64,000 nucleotides of DNA. It comes from Colocasia esculenta (taxonomy: Eukaryota; Streptophyta; Magnoliopsida; Alismatales; Araceae). Numbering within the stretch: position 1 is the stretch's first letter; each line of letters begins with the position of its first letter. The notes beneath the pieces are model-generated. The model was given only the letters and a program-made list of their open reading frames with translations. It was not told the DNA's origin and did not search any database. Positions 1 to 11,379 of this stretch are shown in pieces. A program made the translations under genes and the position numbers. Where the stretch lies: assembly GCA_014218235.1 (NCBI GenBank), contig CM024764.1:67183184-67247183 (forward strand), in the 5' to 3' direction.

Positions 1-285
1 AGTTATAACGACTTGCTCGTCATAACGACTCTGTAAGTTATCGTAACTGTAAGTTGTCGTAACGATTTCTTTAGAAAGTTACAACGACTTGCCATGTTTC
101 ATAACGATTTCTTTTGAGAGCTACAACGACTTGCCATGTTTCATAACGATTTCTTTTATCATCTGTTATAGAACGACTTGGTTGTGGTAACGATTTCATA
201 AGTTATCATAACGACTTCTTATCAGTCTACAGCAACTTGATCATAACGATTCTATCAGATTTTCACAACGACTGCATAAGTCATG
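1..285 (+). repeat. Degenerate 42-bp tandem repeat inside LTR
   Basis: The unit contains 'acaacgacttgcc' followed by 'tttcataacgatttctttt'. Two nearly exact units start at 81 and 123, 42 bp apart; shorter, mutated versions fill the rest. AACGACTT and AAGTYGTYGTAA-like blocks are partly complementary to each other, so short hairpins are possible. Confidence 0.7.
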
Positions 286-1360
286 TTTCCATTAATTAAA
301 TGTTTTTCCTTGATTTAATCTACGTTGAATAGTCAAAGTCGCATCTCGTCTGATTGACTGCCATGCATTTAATAAAGACTGAACGTATCTCTGCATGGAC
401 ACAGAACATATCTTCCATTCTCGTGTATTCTCTGCATGCATCTTTTAGAACGATAAAGTATTACTACTATATTTGTGTCTATCTGCTTTGACGTTGATTG
501 ACATCTGGAGATAGTATAGTTGTCTACCATTAAAGCTCAACCTTGCAGAACCTTAAGGATGTACTATCCTACAACAACGGACACAGAAGGAACTACAAGC
601 AAACTCAGAAGATCTTATCTCTTTGCGTGCTCCAAAGAACAAAAGACTGTTGACAGGAAGCTTCCACAAAACCTTCAGTCTAACGTACACCAAAGCTGTG
701 AGACAACGGTCATCTCCTTGTCCTCATTCAAATCGGAGATACAAATACAAGATGAAGCTCGGAAGACAAACGATCGAGAGAATTCAATTCATATTGAAGA
801 GCGGCTAGAACTCTGCAACTTTCAAGTCTTCGAATTTTTCTCTAGAGCCAGAAATTCAGTCTTTTCGATCTTGGCTCTTAGCTCCCTGGGCTGTGAGAAG
901 AAAAATTAAGGAAGAGCTAGTTTAGTTCTGAGAGAGTGCACTTTGTGTAGATCTTCGTCTCTCAGTGCTTGTAGCTTCAGATTGAGTTTTGTAAAAGCTT
1001 GATCTAGGGGCTAGTCTTTTTCTCTCAAGAATTTTCCTGTGTTATTCCCTTCGTGTGTGAAGGAAGACCTGGTGGTTTCCAGGGTGGTGTTTTTCCCTTC
1101 GTACGTGAAGGAAAACCTGGTGTTACCAGGGTGTTGTGTTCCCTTCAGGGGTGAAGGAAGACCAGCTAAGCTAGGTGGTTGTTTTTGTCCATAGGGGGAC
1201 TGTACCCCAGTTAGTGAAATCCTGAGGGTTGCTCAGGGACTGGACGTAGGACTCCTAAGGAGAGGAGATCCGAACCAGGATAAATCTGTGTGTTGTGTGA
1301 TTGTCTTCTTTGTGTGATTGTTGTTTTTACTAACCATTACTAATCCCTTTCAAGAACTCT
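1..1360 (+). mobile_element. LTR remnant, Copia SIRE-like (3' part)
   Basis: The end of this block has the layout seen in the U5 region of SIRE-type Copia LTRs: repeated 'gaaggaagacc' segments around 1060-1170, then 'gatccgaaccaggataaat' near 1266, then a T-rich run to about 1345. The unrelated LTR half at 50893-51905 ends with the same order of motifs and 'gtccgaactaggataaat'. The block is cut by the window start, so the LTR beginning is not visible. No coding capacity is apparent; the 129-codon ORF at 520-909 matches nothing I recognise and lies inside the LTR. Assignment to a lineage is inference from motif layout only. Confidence 0.5.
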
Positions 1361-1429
1361 TTATGTTTGTTTGAGTTCAGGTTTTTATCAGATAAACTTC
1401 TAAAGACCCATTCACCCCCCCCCTTTGGG

Positions 1430-2150
1430 TTAGCCAACCGGGCAACAGAAACCAGGTTTTCGGAGTTTCCCGTAGGTCTTGAAACTGATGGCGTCAACAC
1501 AACCGGCGTCCCCAGAAGATGAAACCAGACCAACGAAGTCATTCGTGGGTCTTGAAGCTGATGGCGTCAACATAATCGACGTCCCCAGATGATGAAACTA
1601 GGCCGACGGAGTTTCCCGTAGATCTTGAAGCTGATGGCGTCGACATAATTGACGTCCCCAAATGATGAAACCAGACCAACGAAGTCATTCGTGGATCTTG
1701 AAGACTGTCAATGTCAACATAACCGACGTCCCCAGATGATGAAACTAGACCGACGGAGTTTCCCGTAGGTCTTGAAGCTGAAGGCGTCAACATAACCGAC
1801 GTCTCCAGAATATGAAACCAGACCAACAAAGTTGTTCGCGGGTCTTGAAGCTAATGGCGTCAACACGACTGGCGTCACTTGAATATGAAACCAGACTAAC
1901 AAAGTTGTTCGCGGGTCATGAAGCTCATGGCATCAACACAACTGGCGTCACTTGAATATGAAACCAGACCAACGAAATTGTTCGCGGGTCTTGAAGCTGA
2001 TGGCGTCAACAAAATTGATGTCACCTGAATATGAAACCAGGCCAACGAAGTCGTTCGTGGGTCTTGAAGCCGACGTCGCCAATACAACTGATGTCACTTG
2101 AAGATAAAACCAGGCCAATGGAGTAGTCCGCAGGTCATGAAGCAGGTGTC
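1430..2150 (+). repeat. 73-bp tandem repeat, about ten copies
   Basis: The landmark 'gaaaccag/gaaactag' recurs at 1448, 1521, 1594, 1667, 1741, 1814, 1887, 1960, 2033 and about 2106, that is every 73 bp with one 74-bp step. Each unit also carries 'ggtcttgaagc', 'ggcgtcaac' and 'gacgtccc' or 'ggcgtcac' blocks. Two unit subtypes are visible (an early 'cgtcccc' type and a later 'gcgtcac' type). The period is not a multiple of three, so the minus-strand ORFs over it are not maintained coding sequence. Confidence 0.9.
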
Positions 2151-2261
2151 AACAACCTTGACACTCGTGTTGACAAAAAAAAATGAATGAAAGGGCTAAA
2201 ATTAGAGATGTCCGTCGGACCTACTCGGATTGCACCGCCAAGTAGGGGTAAAAAGGACAAT

Positions 2262-2405
2262 AAAAACACGGCCACGATGAAAACCCGAAAGGGCGTCGTG
2301 GGCAAAATTAGGAACCCTGCCACGTGAAAACCCGAAAGGGCGCGTGGGCAAAAGCAAGAAGGGGTTGACTCTGGTGAAAACTCGAAAGGGCGCTTAGGTC
2401 AATAA
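2262..2405 (+). ncRNA. Three-hairpin block, copy A (structured noncoding RNA candidate)
   Basis: Three successive hairpins share an inner module aaaa-CCC-GAAA-GGG-cg with a GNRA-type loop; CTC replaces CCC in the third. Outer stems differ: 2272-2279 with 2294-2301, 2320-2326 with 2341-2347, and 2365-2376 with 2391-2402. All pair well when G-U is allowed. The second copy of the block at 2885-3032 keeps the pairing with different bases. The host element is not identified; large plant Gypsy elements often have long noncoding 3' or leader regions, so a cis-acting element RNA is one possibility. No homology search was possible. Confidence 0.6.
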
Positions 2406-2884
2406 TGTGGTTAAAAAAATGTGTCAAAAAAAGTTGCAAGAAGATGGAGTTCTATCTCTGCTCCCCCAAGTGAACCTCCCTTTTGTTATGCTTTCCCTAA
2501 ATCTGGAAAGGCACTTTCTTGTCAAGCTGTCTTTTGTCATTTACGCCTCTCTAGAACCCTAGGTTTAGATATCACTGCCTTTTCAAAACTCTAAATAAAG
2601 TCCAGGCTTGACTTCTTGCCTTGGCTGACCAATAGATGTTACCTTTAGAACCCTTGTTGAAGCCAGCACATAGGTTTTCCAGGTCACCATTTTGTAATCA
2701 ACCTAAATAGCCTCACACCATCTACCAACATCATGGTATGATTGGTGGTCGAGTTATGCTTCACTCATGAATCTCTCGTTATAATATACATATGTATACA
2801 AAAAAAAACAAAAAAGAGGAGGCTTAAAATAGAGGTGCCTCGCTGGACTTGTCTAGGTTCCCCCCGCGACAAGGGTAAAAAGAG

Positions 2885-3032
2885 CTAAAATCTGGTCATG
2901 GCGAAAATCCGAAAGGGCGCCATGGGCAAAATTAGGTACCCCGCTACGTGAAAATCCGAAAGGGCGCGTAGGCAAAAGCAAGAAGGGTTCGATTGGGTGA
3001 AAACCCGAAAGGGCGCTCAATTCGATAATGTG
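2885..3032 (+). ncRNA. Three-hairpin block, copy B
   Basis: This is a diverged duplicate of the block at 2262-2405, with the same order of spacer motifs ('gggcaaaattagg', 'ggcaaaagcaagaagg'). Stems are 2897-2903 with 2918-2924, 2944-2950 with 2965-2971, and 2991-2999 with 3014-3022. Base-pair swaps relative to copy A keep the helices, for example C-G to U-A in hairpin 2. The block is followed by a 22-A run at 3033-3054. Confidence 0.6.
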
Positions 3033-3054
3033 AAAAAAAAAAAAAAAAAAAAAA

Positions 3055-4800
3055 GGATCCAAAGATAGCTACCAAAGACAAGCAAGCTGTCAATTCAATG
3101 GTCTTCACGACCCCATGGGCCTATTCATCAACTCTTGAGCACATGCTCACTCTCATGGGACACACCAAATTTTGGCTACCACTTAGGGCCTGCCGACTCG
3201 GGGAGCTTCATACTGATTCGTCAACTGCACCAAATCAAGCTTACCATTTTGAGCTTCGTCGACTTGTGAGAGCCATGGGCCGATTCTTGGGAGCCTCCAG
3301 CCAAATTGCGGCCATCGCCTCAAGCCTATCAACTTGTGGTTCCCTCTGTTGATTCCCCAACCATGTTGAATCACTCAGTGTTGTTGGTTCATGGTGCTAG
3401 CAAATTAAAAGGATGTCGATTCATCAAATATACAAGTCTATGAAGCGCATGGGCAACGTGCATTATCAAGCTGTTGATGTAAGATGGACATCATTCTAAT
3501 GGAGTCAAGTGACCACTAACATGACAAGACACCAAGAGATCATCAGTACAGCAACAAGTTAAAGACTGCCCGTGTTAACGAAACCAGTCAAAAGTCAAGG
3601 TACACCCGCGGATGTCGCTCTGTGTGTCCTCTTGCACCACCCACGGGTGGGTGGCATTTGTGGACACTCCAAATCTGCTAATGAACCCCCACATGGCCGG
3701 CCCATTCTCTTTTAGATGAGCAAACAAAAATGCAGAAAAAAGGCCCACCAAGGGGGCCCCCAAGGGCCCATTAAGGAGCAACCCTCATCTCACCCATGAG
3801 GGGAGGTGAGGATAGGCAAATGGAACACCTCCTAAAAGAAGGTTCCAAACATGGCAAAAGGGGTCTGCTGCGGCAGATGGAGGCAGTGGCTGGCTGGGGC
3901 AATTTTTTGGGGTTTTCTTTTTAAAAGAGAGGAAAAGGCTATGGGCATTGCATGGGAAGAGGAGGAAGGGAGAGACTGGTTGGTGGTTCTCTTCTCTAAG
4001 CAACCAGCAGCAGGAAAGAGGGAAGGAGCTCCTGCATTCCTCTCCTCCAAGGCAGCAAAGGAGCATCTCCCGTGAGAGCCTCCAAGAGGAAAAAGAAGCA
4101 AATAGAAGAAGAAGAAAAAGGTGAGAAGAGGAAGAGAGGAAAGAGAGGGAGAGAGGGAGAGCGCCCCCTCTTCTTCTCCATTGTTTTTTTTTCCTTTCTT
4201 CTTCTTTGCTTTTGCCTTGTCCCATCAAGGGAAGAGAGGGGGGAAGAAGTGGCACGTTGGGTTCTCCCCCTTTTGCTTCCTTTTCAAGCCTTTGTACCAT
4301 GTCATTGCTTTAGCAAGAGAACACCCTCTTACATGTTTATCCCCACCTCTTTTGATGTGATGGATCATTCCATTGCATTCAATGCATAGTATATTCTCTT
4401 CTGATGCAAGTTTCTTTAAGTTTTCTTTTCCTTTGCATGGGTAAAGGGCACCGGGATGGGAAGAGGTCACTTATTGCATGGTGTGCCTCCCCATCCCAAC
4501 AGGCCATATATGGGGCCTTTAATCCCTCCATACTTCAATAAATGAGGTCTTGGGGGTATAGAGTTCTATCTCTCATGCAATGCATGTGCACCCCACCCCA
4601 TTGCTTCTCTTGATAGGCAATTTTCCCACTGTTCTAGCCTTGCAGAAGACTGTTTTATCACTGCCCCAAACAACCCCTTCAAGAGTCTCCCTTGGGCTGA
4701 TGCATGCCCATTGTGCTAGCCAAGAGCTTGAGCAAGTAATGCTCATGCCTTCTTGCTTAGCCCCTTCATGTCAAAAGCCCATTAAGCCCATTTTAGGCCC
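3055..4800. other. Anonymous DNA, no gene recognised
   Basis: The open frames here, including the longest at 3785-4300 on the minus strand, translate into low-complexity Ser/Leu/Phe-rich or Lys/Glu-rich strings from purine/pyrimidine tracts around 4075-4220 and match no family I know. Probably decayed repeat DNA. Confidence 0.6.
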
Positions 4801-5610
4801 ATTATAACTCCATGCCCATGGGTAAGATCGGCTTGAACAGTGCCGATTCACTGCCCATGGAAGGGAGGTTCTGTGCACCAATTCAGCTAATCTGGAACCA
4901 GCTCCACCGATTCGGCCAGGCTGGGAAGCAGTGCGCCGATTCGGCTGGCAGTGCATGCCTTTGCTTGGACCATGTGAGCAAGACTATGCTCTATGTGGTT
5001 TTAACCAATAGAAAAGGAGATAATAGACCAATGACAGACCCGTACAAACCCCCGGGTCGGACAATGTGATGTCCATGCCCGGATGTGTGGGTTCATATGC
5101 CTCATTTCCCCCCCCCCCCCCCCCCCCCCCCCGAATTTGGCGTGGTCATGATATTGTCCGGATCCCCGTTGGCGTGCCTTGGGGACCGGCGTCATGTGCC
5201 ATTGGAGCTATGTCGTTCTTCGGCATACACTCCATCTTTTGGTACCACCTCCATGTATGGTGGGTGCATACCGCGCTTTCCCCTCATCGAGCACGATAAG
5301 GGGAAATGCTGCCGAATTTTCCCCACGAATATTGAATCAGCGCGAGATTCCTAAAAGAAATTGTCAACCTTCAATTAATTCAACAGTATTTCGCATGTGC
5401 GCCGATTCGGTGTTGTCTGCCTATTCAGTCATCCCCCGCCGATTCAGTTTCTGCTTTGAACTCCGCCGAATGGGTCTGTCGCGCCGAATCGAATGGATTC
5501 TGCATGCTCCGCCGAATGGATCTGTCGTGCCAAATCAGATGAGCCCGCCGGATCGAATGCTCCCTTGCTGCCAGCTGGCCACCGAATGGCTGAGTAACGC
5601 CAAATCATGA
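4800..5610 (+). repeat. GCCGATTC/GCCGAATC-rich segment with a 25-C tract
   Basis: Variants of gccgattcgg, gccgaatcg and gccgaatgg occur about a dozen times, irregularly spaced (for example near 4842, 4905, 4936, 5400, 5437, 5465, 5490). The motif and its partial complement alternate, which allows short hairpins. A homopolymer of 25 C lies at 5108-5132. Similar CpG-motif clustering marks the LTRs elsewhere in the window, so this may be an LTR or leader remnant; that is inference. Confidence 0.45.
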
Positions 5611-5639
5611 ACAGAACCCCATTTTAAATGCTCCAAAAG

Positions 5640-6060
5640 AACTAAAGAATAAATTGAAACATTTTCATGGTAAAAGAAACATAAGATCCAATTGAACCTT
5701 TTCAAGCAATAAATGACAAAAGGCCATCTCATGTTTTTTAAAAGAAATAAAAGATCACCTCATGTTTTACAACAAGATAAAAGACTCAAACCGAGATTAT
5801 TTTCAACAAAAGGCCAAATTGAACTTCTTTTTCTAAATGACAAAAGATCATATCGTGTTTTGAAAAAGGACAAAAGATCAAATTAGACTTTTTCCAAGCA
5901 AAAAAAGATCACCTCATTGTTTTGTAAGGGACAAGATATTCAAATTAAGATTGTTTTCAACAAATGATCAAATAGACTATTTTTTTGACTCGTCTCTCTC
6001 AAATAGATCCAACGAACCAAATTGAGCTTTTTCATGATAAAAGAGACAAATGAGTAAATA
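5640..6060 (+). repeat. Degenerate tandem repeat (aaaagatca type)
   Basis: Irregular units of roughly 45-60 bp repeat 'gacaaaagatcaaat', 'acctcatgtttt' and 'ttttcaacaaaaggcc'. Copies are strongly diverged. Low-GC, no coding potential seen. Confidence 0.5.
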
Positions 6061-8085
6061 GGCAAAGGGATTCGGTAATTGGCTAAGTGAAAGGTCTAAT
6101 GGTTTCGAATTGACATTCATTTTGCTTAATAGTCCTTCAGCTCAAATTTAAATTGTGTTTCACACATTTATCGGATGTCCCCGTTTTAAGGTCACGAGGT
6201 TTTCTAATCTGACGATTAATCAAGGGTTTTTCCTCTCAGATGGATGTAATTAACGTCGTTGCGCTCAGGCAATGACGAGATTTTGGTCCAGGACCCGACC
6301 ACTCACTCTCGTTTGACGAAGTCAAGCGGTGCGCACAATAGACTTAAAGCCCTTCGACTCTCGGAGGCAAAACACCTTGTTGTCACCTAGGTGACTGGCA
6401 CACTCACGCTGTTCAAATTGCTGATTCATCTCGCGTCATCATTGCTCGTGTTACATCTGACGGGATTTGGATTAGCAATACGCATTCATCCATGAGAACT
6501 AAAAAGAATTCTAAATTGACGAATAAAATTTTAAATTGATAAAAAAATCCATTTCCACATTAAGTCAGTGGCGATGATCATATGAGCAAGAGATCGGGAG
6601 GCGACTCAAGATCACTCTTCACAAAGAAGAGTATTTTTCTAGATTTTAAATGTTTGGAAAACTTACCTTCATCTGAGGGGCCACCATGAGTTAATAGGTG
6701 TCAATTTTTCCATTAATCCACATGCAGTGGGTGAACAAACATGGTCAGTATGTGGAGGGGATGGCTGATAACGTGACATCCCTTGGCGTGGTGTCCTTTT
6801 TCGAGGTCATGTCTTATGTATGGAGAGCCATGATGTTCCTTTGGGGTAATTCTTCCAAAGGCATAGCACTTGGCTCCGCACATCAAGCAACCATGGAAGG
6901 CATGTCGGACATTGTCCTCTTTTATCTTTTTACCTTTTGGGATACTTGATGATGTCATAGTTGGTCGGAAACGTATCATATTATATCCAGCTCGGGTTCA
7001 CTAGAGCTAAATCTCTCTCTCATGAGATACATTTGCTCGGGGGGTAGGGGAAGTTTTTTGAGTTGTAAACTCTTTGACCGTGATCGAGCCTTGTCGTGGG
7101 GTCTGTGACTTCTCGCACTTTTTTAATGTTTTGCCCGGGAGCTATCCATGCGCCTTAAGATGTCTTTCTCAAACTCCTTCATTCGAGTTTGTGGTGGCTT
7201 TCCGCAGAGGCAACGTCGTGAGACTTGACAGCGCTTCATTTTTATGCTAGACTTATTGTTTGGTTCTCTCTGACGGCTTTAGCGCGTGCGCCGTCTTCCA
7301 CTTGAGCTGTGTTTATTATATTAGGCTTGATGGGCTCTATATTTGGGTGGTGAGGTTCTCCCTCTCCAATCTTGATCAAACAGTAATATAAGTGGAAGTG
7401 TGTACAATAAAATTTACGATAGAACATGACCACCGAGTTCCAATGATTTGTCGAAATGATCTTAGATGTTGTTCTGAATCAGCGTTTCTAAATCCAAAAA
7501 ATTAGATAATATTCTTACAAGTTAGGATGGCCACCACTTCGTACCTTGCATGTCTGGTATTATCCAAATGAAGAGCCTTTTTTTTTTCTTTTTTTGACAT
7601 TACCAACAGAAGAGATTTATCCTAGGTACATCCACATCCATTGGTTTAGTGGTCGTCCAAATTAATGATCTTAGATTTGTACAAAATCTACGGTCAACTG
7701 TCTCTTTTAAGAGGAGAAAGTCAACCAACACTTAAATTCAAAGTTGACTTCAAGTAGCTGTTCAATTGGAGCCCAACCCCCCCCCCCCCCCCACCCACAT
7801 CAACCTCAATATCCATCATGCCACTTGTTTGAAACTTTTGCACCAATTTTTTTTAAAAAAAAAAAAAATCGGAATCATGGTAGTCCCCCGTCAAACAAAA
7901 TAGTTCTCCATATCCATATCATACATATTTCGGTTGTTTTGCAAACCAGAGCTCGGTTGGATAAACAACGCTACTGGTTCTGACTATTAGTTGTCTTGAG
8001 GTAAACTGGAAAAGTGAGAAAATATTTATTAAAAAGGGGAAAAATATATTGGACTTGCAATTGGATCGGACAAATATATATTCCC
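6061..8085. other. Anonymous DNA up to the gap
   Basis: No recognisable gene. The open frames at 6698-6949 and 6713-6979 overlap on opposite strands and match nothing known. A 16-C homopolymer lies at 7777-7792. The segment probably consists of decayed repeats. Confidence 0.6.
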
Positions 8086-8185
8086 NNNNNNNNNNNNNNN
8101 NNNNNNNNNNNNNNNNNNNNNNNNNNNNNNNNNNNNNNNNNNNNNNNNNNNNNNNNNNNNNNNNNNNNNNNNNNNNNNNNNNNNN
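8086..8185. other. Assembly gap (100 N)
   Basis: Exactly 100 N, the usual placeholder for a gap of unknown size. It falls where the minus-strand Copia pol should continue, so most of that element may be missing from the assembly rather than deleted. Confidence 0.98.
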
Positions 8186-9388
8186 TATCTAAAATAAACA
8201 TCCATTTGCTAATGTTCCATTGGCAAACCATTCACCATTCAAAAACAAAGAGCAACCATTGTTCTCAAAATAACTAAATATTCAACTCTATTAAACTAGA
8301 GAAATAGAGATAAATTTAATTATTGAAGGAACATAATAACAATGTCTAAAATTAAAATAGCACAGAGGCATCTTGAGATTTGCAGTCCCACAGCAATAGC
8401 AGCAACCTTGCACCATCCCCGAGCTGTAGGTGAACCTCTCCCTTGTCCAGTCGCCTATGCCTTGCCAGCACCTACAATGAATTGCGGATATGAGATGCAC
8501 ATCCAGTATCCAATACCCAAGATGTAGATCTTTGAACTGACAAGTTAAGGCTATCATAAACAAACCTGAAGCTTCTGCAAGCTTCTCTTTTGCTTTCTCT
8601 GCAAGGTATATCTTACAGTTTCTTTTCCAGTGCCCATCCTTACCGCAATGAAGCACTGTCCTTTGTCCTTCTTGCTTCTACTTTCTTGGCAACCTTTGCC
8701 TCAGTCTTGAAGCCTTGCCTTTACCGACCTCCTTTTCTTAAAGGCTTGAATAGCCTTTCTTTCTTGTTGGTCTTACCAATCAAAAGGATGTGCGGGCTTT
8801 TCTTCTTTATTGCATCCTCAGCAGTCTTCAACAATTAAGGATTCAGCCAGTGACCCTCAATTTTATTCATGTTGAAGTTAAGGATGATTGAGAGAAAGAA
8901 TCTGGGAGGATTGGAGGATGAGATCAATGCTGAGTTCATTATCCATAATGAAGCCCAAGTCAGCTAACTTCTCAATCCACTCGATCATCTTCAGAAACAT
9001 GATTCTGAATAGATGATCCTTCAGCCATCCTAGCTCGGAACAAATTCCACGATATCTCATATCGTTGTGTCTAGTTTGCTTCTCAAACAACTCTTGTAAG
9101 TGGAGCAAAATGGCTTTAGCATCCATCTTTTCATGCTGCCTTTGCAACTCATTGCTCATAAGGCTAGCATGTAGCATTGGACGAGAGTGGTATCTTCCTC
9201 ATATTTTTGATAAGTTTAATTTCTCCCTCTTCAGCACCGTCACCCGGTGGGGAACTGCCGGTATCAAGGACATACACGATTTTCTCAGCAGTGAGAACTA
9301 TTCTCAAGTTCCTGAGCCAATCGGCAAAGTTTGGACCAGTAAGTTTATTGGCATCCAATATGCCGCGGAGTGGGTTTGAGTTGGTCAT
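8186..9388 (-). pseudogene. Copia gag-pol, 5' part, frameshifted
   Basis: Reading from 9388 leftward, the first frame (9388-9164) begins with a Copia-type Gag N-terminus containing the LTGPNFADWLRNL motif. The next frame (9177-8878) continues the helical Gag core. The frame at 8656-8291 has a CCHC zinc knuckle with CGKDGHWKRNC spacing, and then GYWILD, the usual lead-in to the Copia protease active site, followed by scrambled sequence. The product would be the capsid/nucleocapsid polyprotein of an LTR retrotransposon. At least two frameshifts and several stops break it, and RT, RNase H and integrase are absent because the sequence runs into the N gap. The matching 5' LTR and PBS lie upstream at 11363-12947. 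Confidence 0.85.
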
Positions 9389-9561
9389 GGTAATCTACAA
9401 AATAAATTCAAGAATAAATACATTGCAGACATTCATAATATTAAGATATGGACTTTAATCTTAACATACTCCCACTAAATTTTATCGAATTGCATAACCC
9501 TCATTAGCAAGACGGGAAATACTTGTTATTTCTTAGTGGTTATTGGAATCCTATTAACATC

Positions 9562-9901
9562 ATGCATGTGGCCTTGTGGTAGCACAACAAACCACATCAT
9601 GCATAATAGGTAGACAACTCTTGTCAATTGTAACCTTTTACAACTCCCGATTTATTCGGCCTCCCAATCAATGTGATCTTGTGGTAGCACAACAAACCAC
9701 AAGGATTAGGTTAAGTCAATACCATCATTACATAGTGGGCATGGATTAGAAATGTCACCCTTGTGGTAGCACAACAAAGTAACATCATGCCTCCACCCCA
9801 CTTATGACATCTCCATGTCGTAGATTAAGTCTAGCTTTCTAATTAAGTTGACCTTGTGGTAGCACAACAAATCAACTCATAGAAGAGTAGTCCTTAATCT
9901 A
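9562..9901 (-). ncRNA. Four leader hairpins with a constant tip and variable stems
   Basis: The 18-base core cttgtggtagcacaacaa (plus strand) occurs four times (9573, 9678, 9760, 9853). Its centre folds as TTGTG-GTAG-CACAA. The flanks differ in each copy yet pair: 9562-9571 with 9592-9604 (3-base bulge); 9672-9675 with 9696-9699 plus outer AATC/GATT; 9752-9758 with 9779-9785 plus 9738-9743 with 9786-9791; 9846-9851 with 9872-9877 plus a perfect 9-bp pair 9821-9829 with 9893-9901. In the minus-strand Copia these lie between PBS and gag, where packaging, dimerisation or translation signals of retroelements are found. The function is inferred from position only. Confidence 0.65.
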
Positions 9902-10879
9902 TAATGATGGAAGGCCACATGGATCATTCTAATGTCTCACGCTTATTAACTTAATTTAAAACTTTGAGGGATATTTTGAAAAATTTGGTCTCATCTAAAT
10001 TATCGCGTCACACACAATAAATATTTACATATAATACATCGCATGCACATATGTACCTATTAAAAGCAGAAAGTATATATCATATATATACATATTAGTG
10101 GATGATCATGGACGTGAACTAGGGTGATCACACTAGAGCACAAGTGGATCACAATTAGCCTATTGTGTTGTAAGCATCACATGCACACGAGGACCAATAT
10201 AATTGGATCATCCTCTCGCGGGTCCATCTTTTCCATCTTGAACGCCTTCTCGTTCTAAGTCCTCCAAAGTACATAATAAAATAGGCACGCAGGCCTTCAA
10301 ATGTACAACAATTTCAATTAAGAACCTTGATCTAATCAAGGGGAGGTACATTTGAGCATTGATAGAAAATACAACCCGAATATTAGAGAGAGGGTGAGGC
10401 TCGGGCCCCAATAATATACAATCATATCATACACATAGCCACAATGTTTTAATAGTCCATGATCATCCACATTCATACATACATCACATGCATATATAGA
10501 TATCATATAATTACTACAATTACATTGCAATAACTACAAGTAATAACTCTTATTTCATATTTAAAATTCAAATATTTTAACTTATTGGGTTTCATAATTG
10601 GTGCCATGAGATCCACAAAAGTGCTGATTCATTGCTTTCATAAAGACAATGTTTAACTTAAATGGATCCTTAAACCAAGGGATTCCTAATTAATTGGTTT
10701 CCAAATTTATGAGTTTTAAAACCATTTTAAAACTATAAATTCTCAATTGAATGATTTCTAAAAATCAATGACTATTTCAATTGAGGAAGGAGGCCCCCCT
10801 CATTAAATCCTAATTTATTCACAATATAATTAGGAAATTTAAATAGGAATCCCAAAAACAATGGAAACAGACAGCCTGT

Positions 10880-11215
10880 GGGTCTGCCAGCGTCGGTGCA
10901 CAGCACCCAGGCACCCAGCACGGCGGCAGTGGCGGAGCGGGCGCGCGTGGGCGCCTGGGCACTTGCGCGCCCGTGCGCGGGGCGCCTGTGTGTGGGGCGC
11001 ACGGGCGGCCTGTGCGCGAGGCACCTGTGCGCAGGGGCGCCTGGGCGCTGGCGTGGGGGCACCTGGTGCACGGGGCGCCGGGGCGCCTGGGCCGTGGGCG
11101 GGTGCCTGCGCGCGGTGGGCCCTGTGCGCCATGCGCGCATGGGTGCCTGGCGCTGGGCGCCTGGAGCCTGCCCACGTGGGTGCCTGCGCGCTTGGCCATG
11201 CCAACGTCGTGGGAA
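10880..11215 (-). repeat. GC-rich degenerate minisatellite in the Copia leader
   Basis: A block dominated by 'gggcgcctg', 'gcgcgtggg' and 'ggcgcc' words of about 8-12 bp, in sharp contrast to the A/T-rich flanks. It lies just downstream of the PBS of the minus-strand Copia. Long ORFs exist in all frames because stop codons are rare in such sequence; they encode Ala/Arg/Pro-rich strings and are not genes. Confidence 0.8.
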
Positions 11216-11362
11216 ATCTTTCCATCTAGTGCGGGGCCGACTTGTAGACACCCAAATACTGTCCGGGTGATCTCATCACCATCGGATCCGAGCTAGAAAC
11301 CTAATAAAATATAAAAAATTGAATTTTAAACACGATATTCATGGATTCTTGCAATCTCAAAA

Positions 11363-11378
11363 CTTGGCTCTGATACCA
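11363..11378 (-). other. Primer binding site (initiator tRNA-Met type)
   Basis: On the minus strand the sequence TGGTATCAGAGCC follows the LTR end after one base. This is the standard plant LTR-retrotransposon PBS complementary to the 3' end of initiator methionine tRNA. It fixes the orientation of the element as minus and the LTR end at 11380. Confidence 0.92.
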
Positions 11379-11379
11379 C

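Noticed and set aside
1330..2087. Minus-strand repetitive ORFs (VWFH...SRPTGN repeats)
   Set aside because: The underlying unit is 73 bp, which shifts frame each copy; ORFs are chance.
1430..2150. CRISPR array
   Set aside because: Plant DNA, direct tandem repeats with no unique spacers and no cas genes.
3785..4389. 171-codon and 105-codon ORFs on opposite strands
   Set aside because: Low-complexity translation of purine/pyrimidine tracts, overlapping on both strands, no known motif.
10772..11296. Long overlapping ORFs in several frames on both strands, rich in Ala, Arg and Pro
   Set aside because: They arise from a GC-rich repeat in which stop codons are rare; no domain and no consistent frame.
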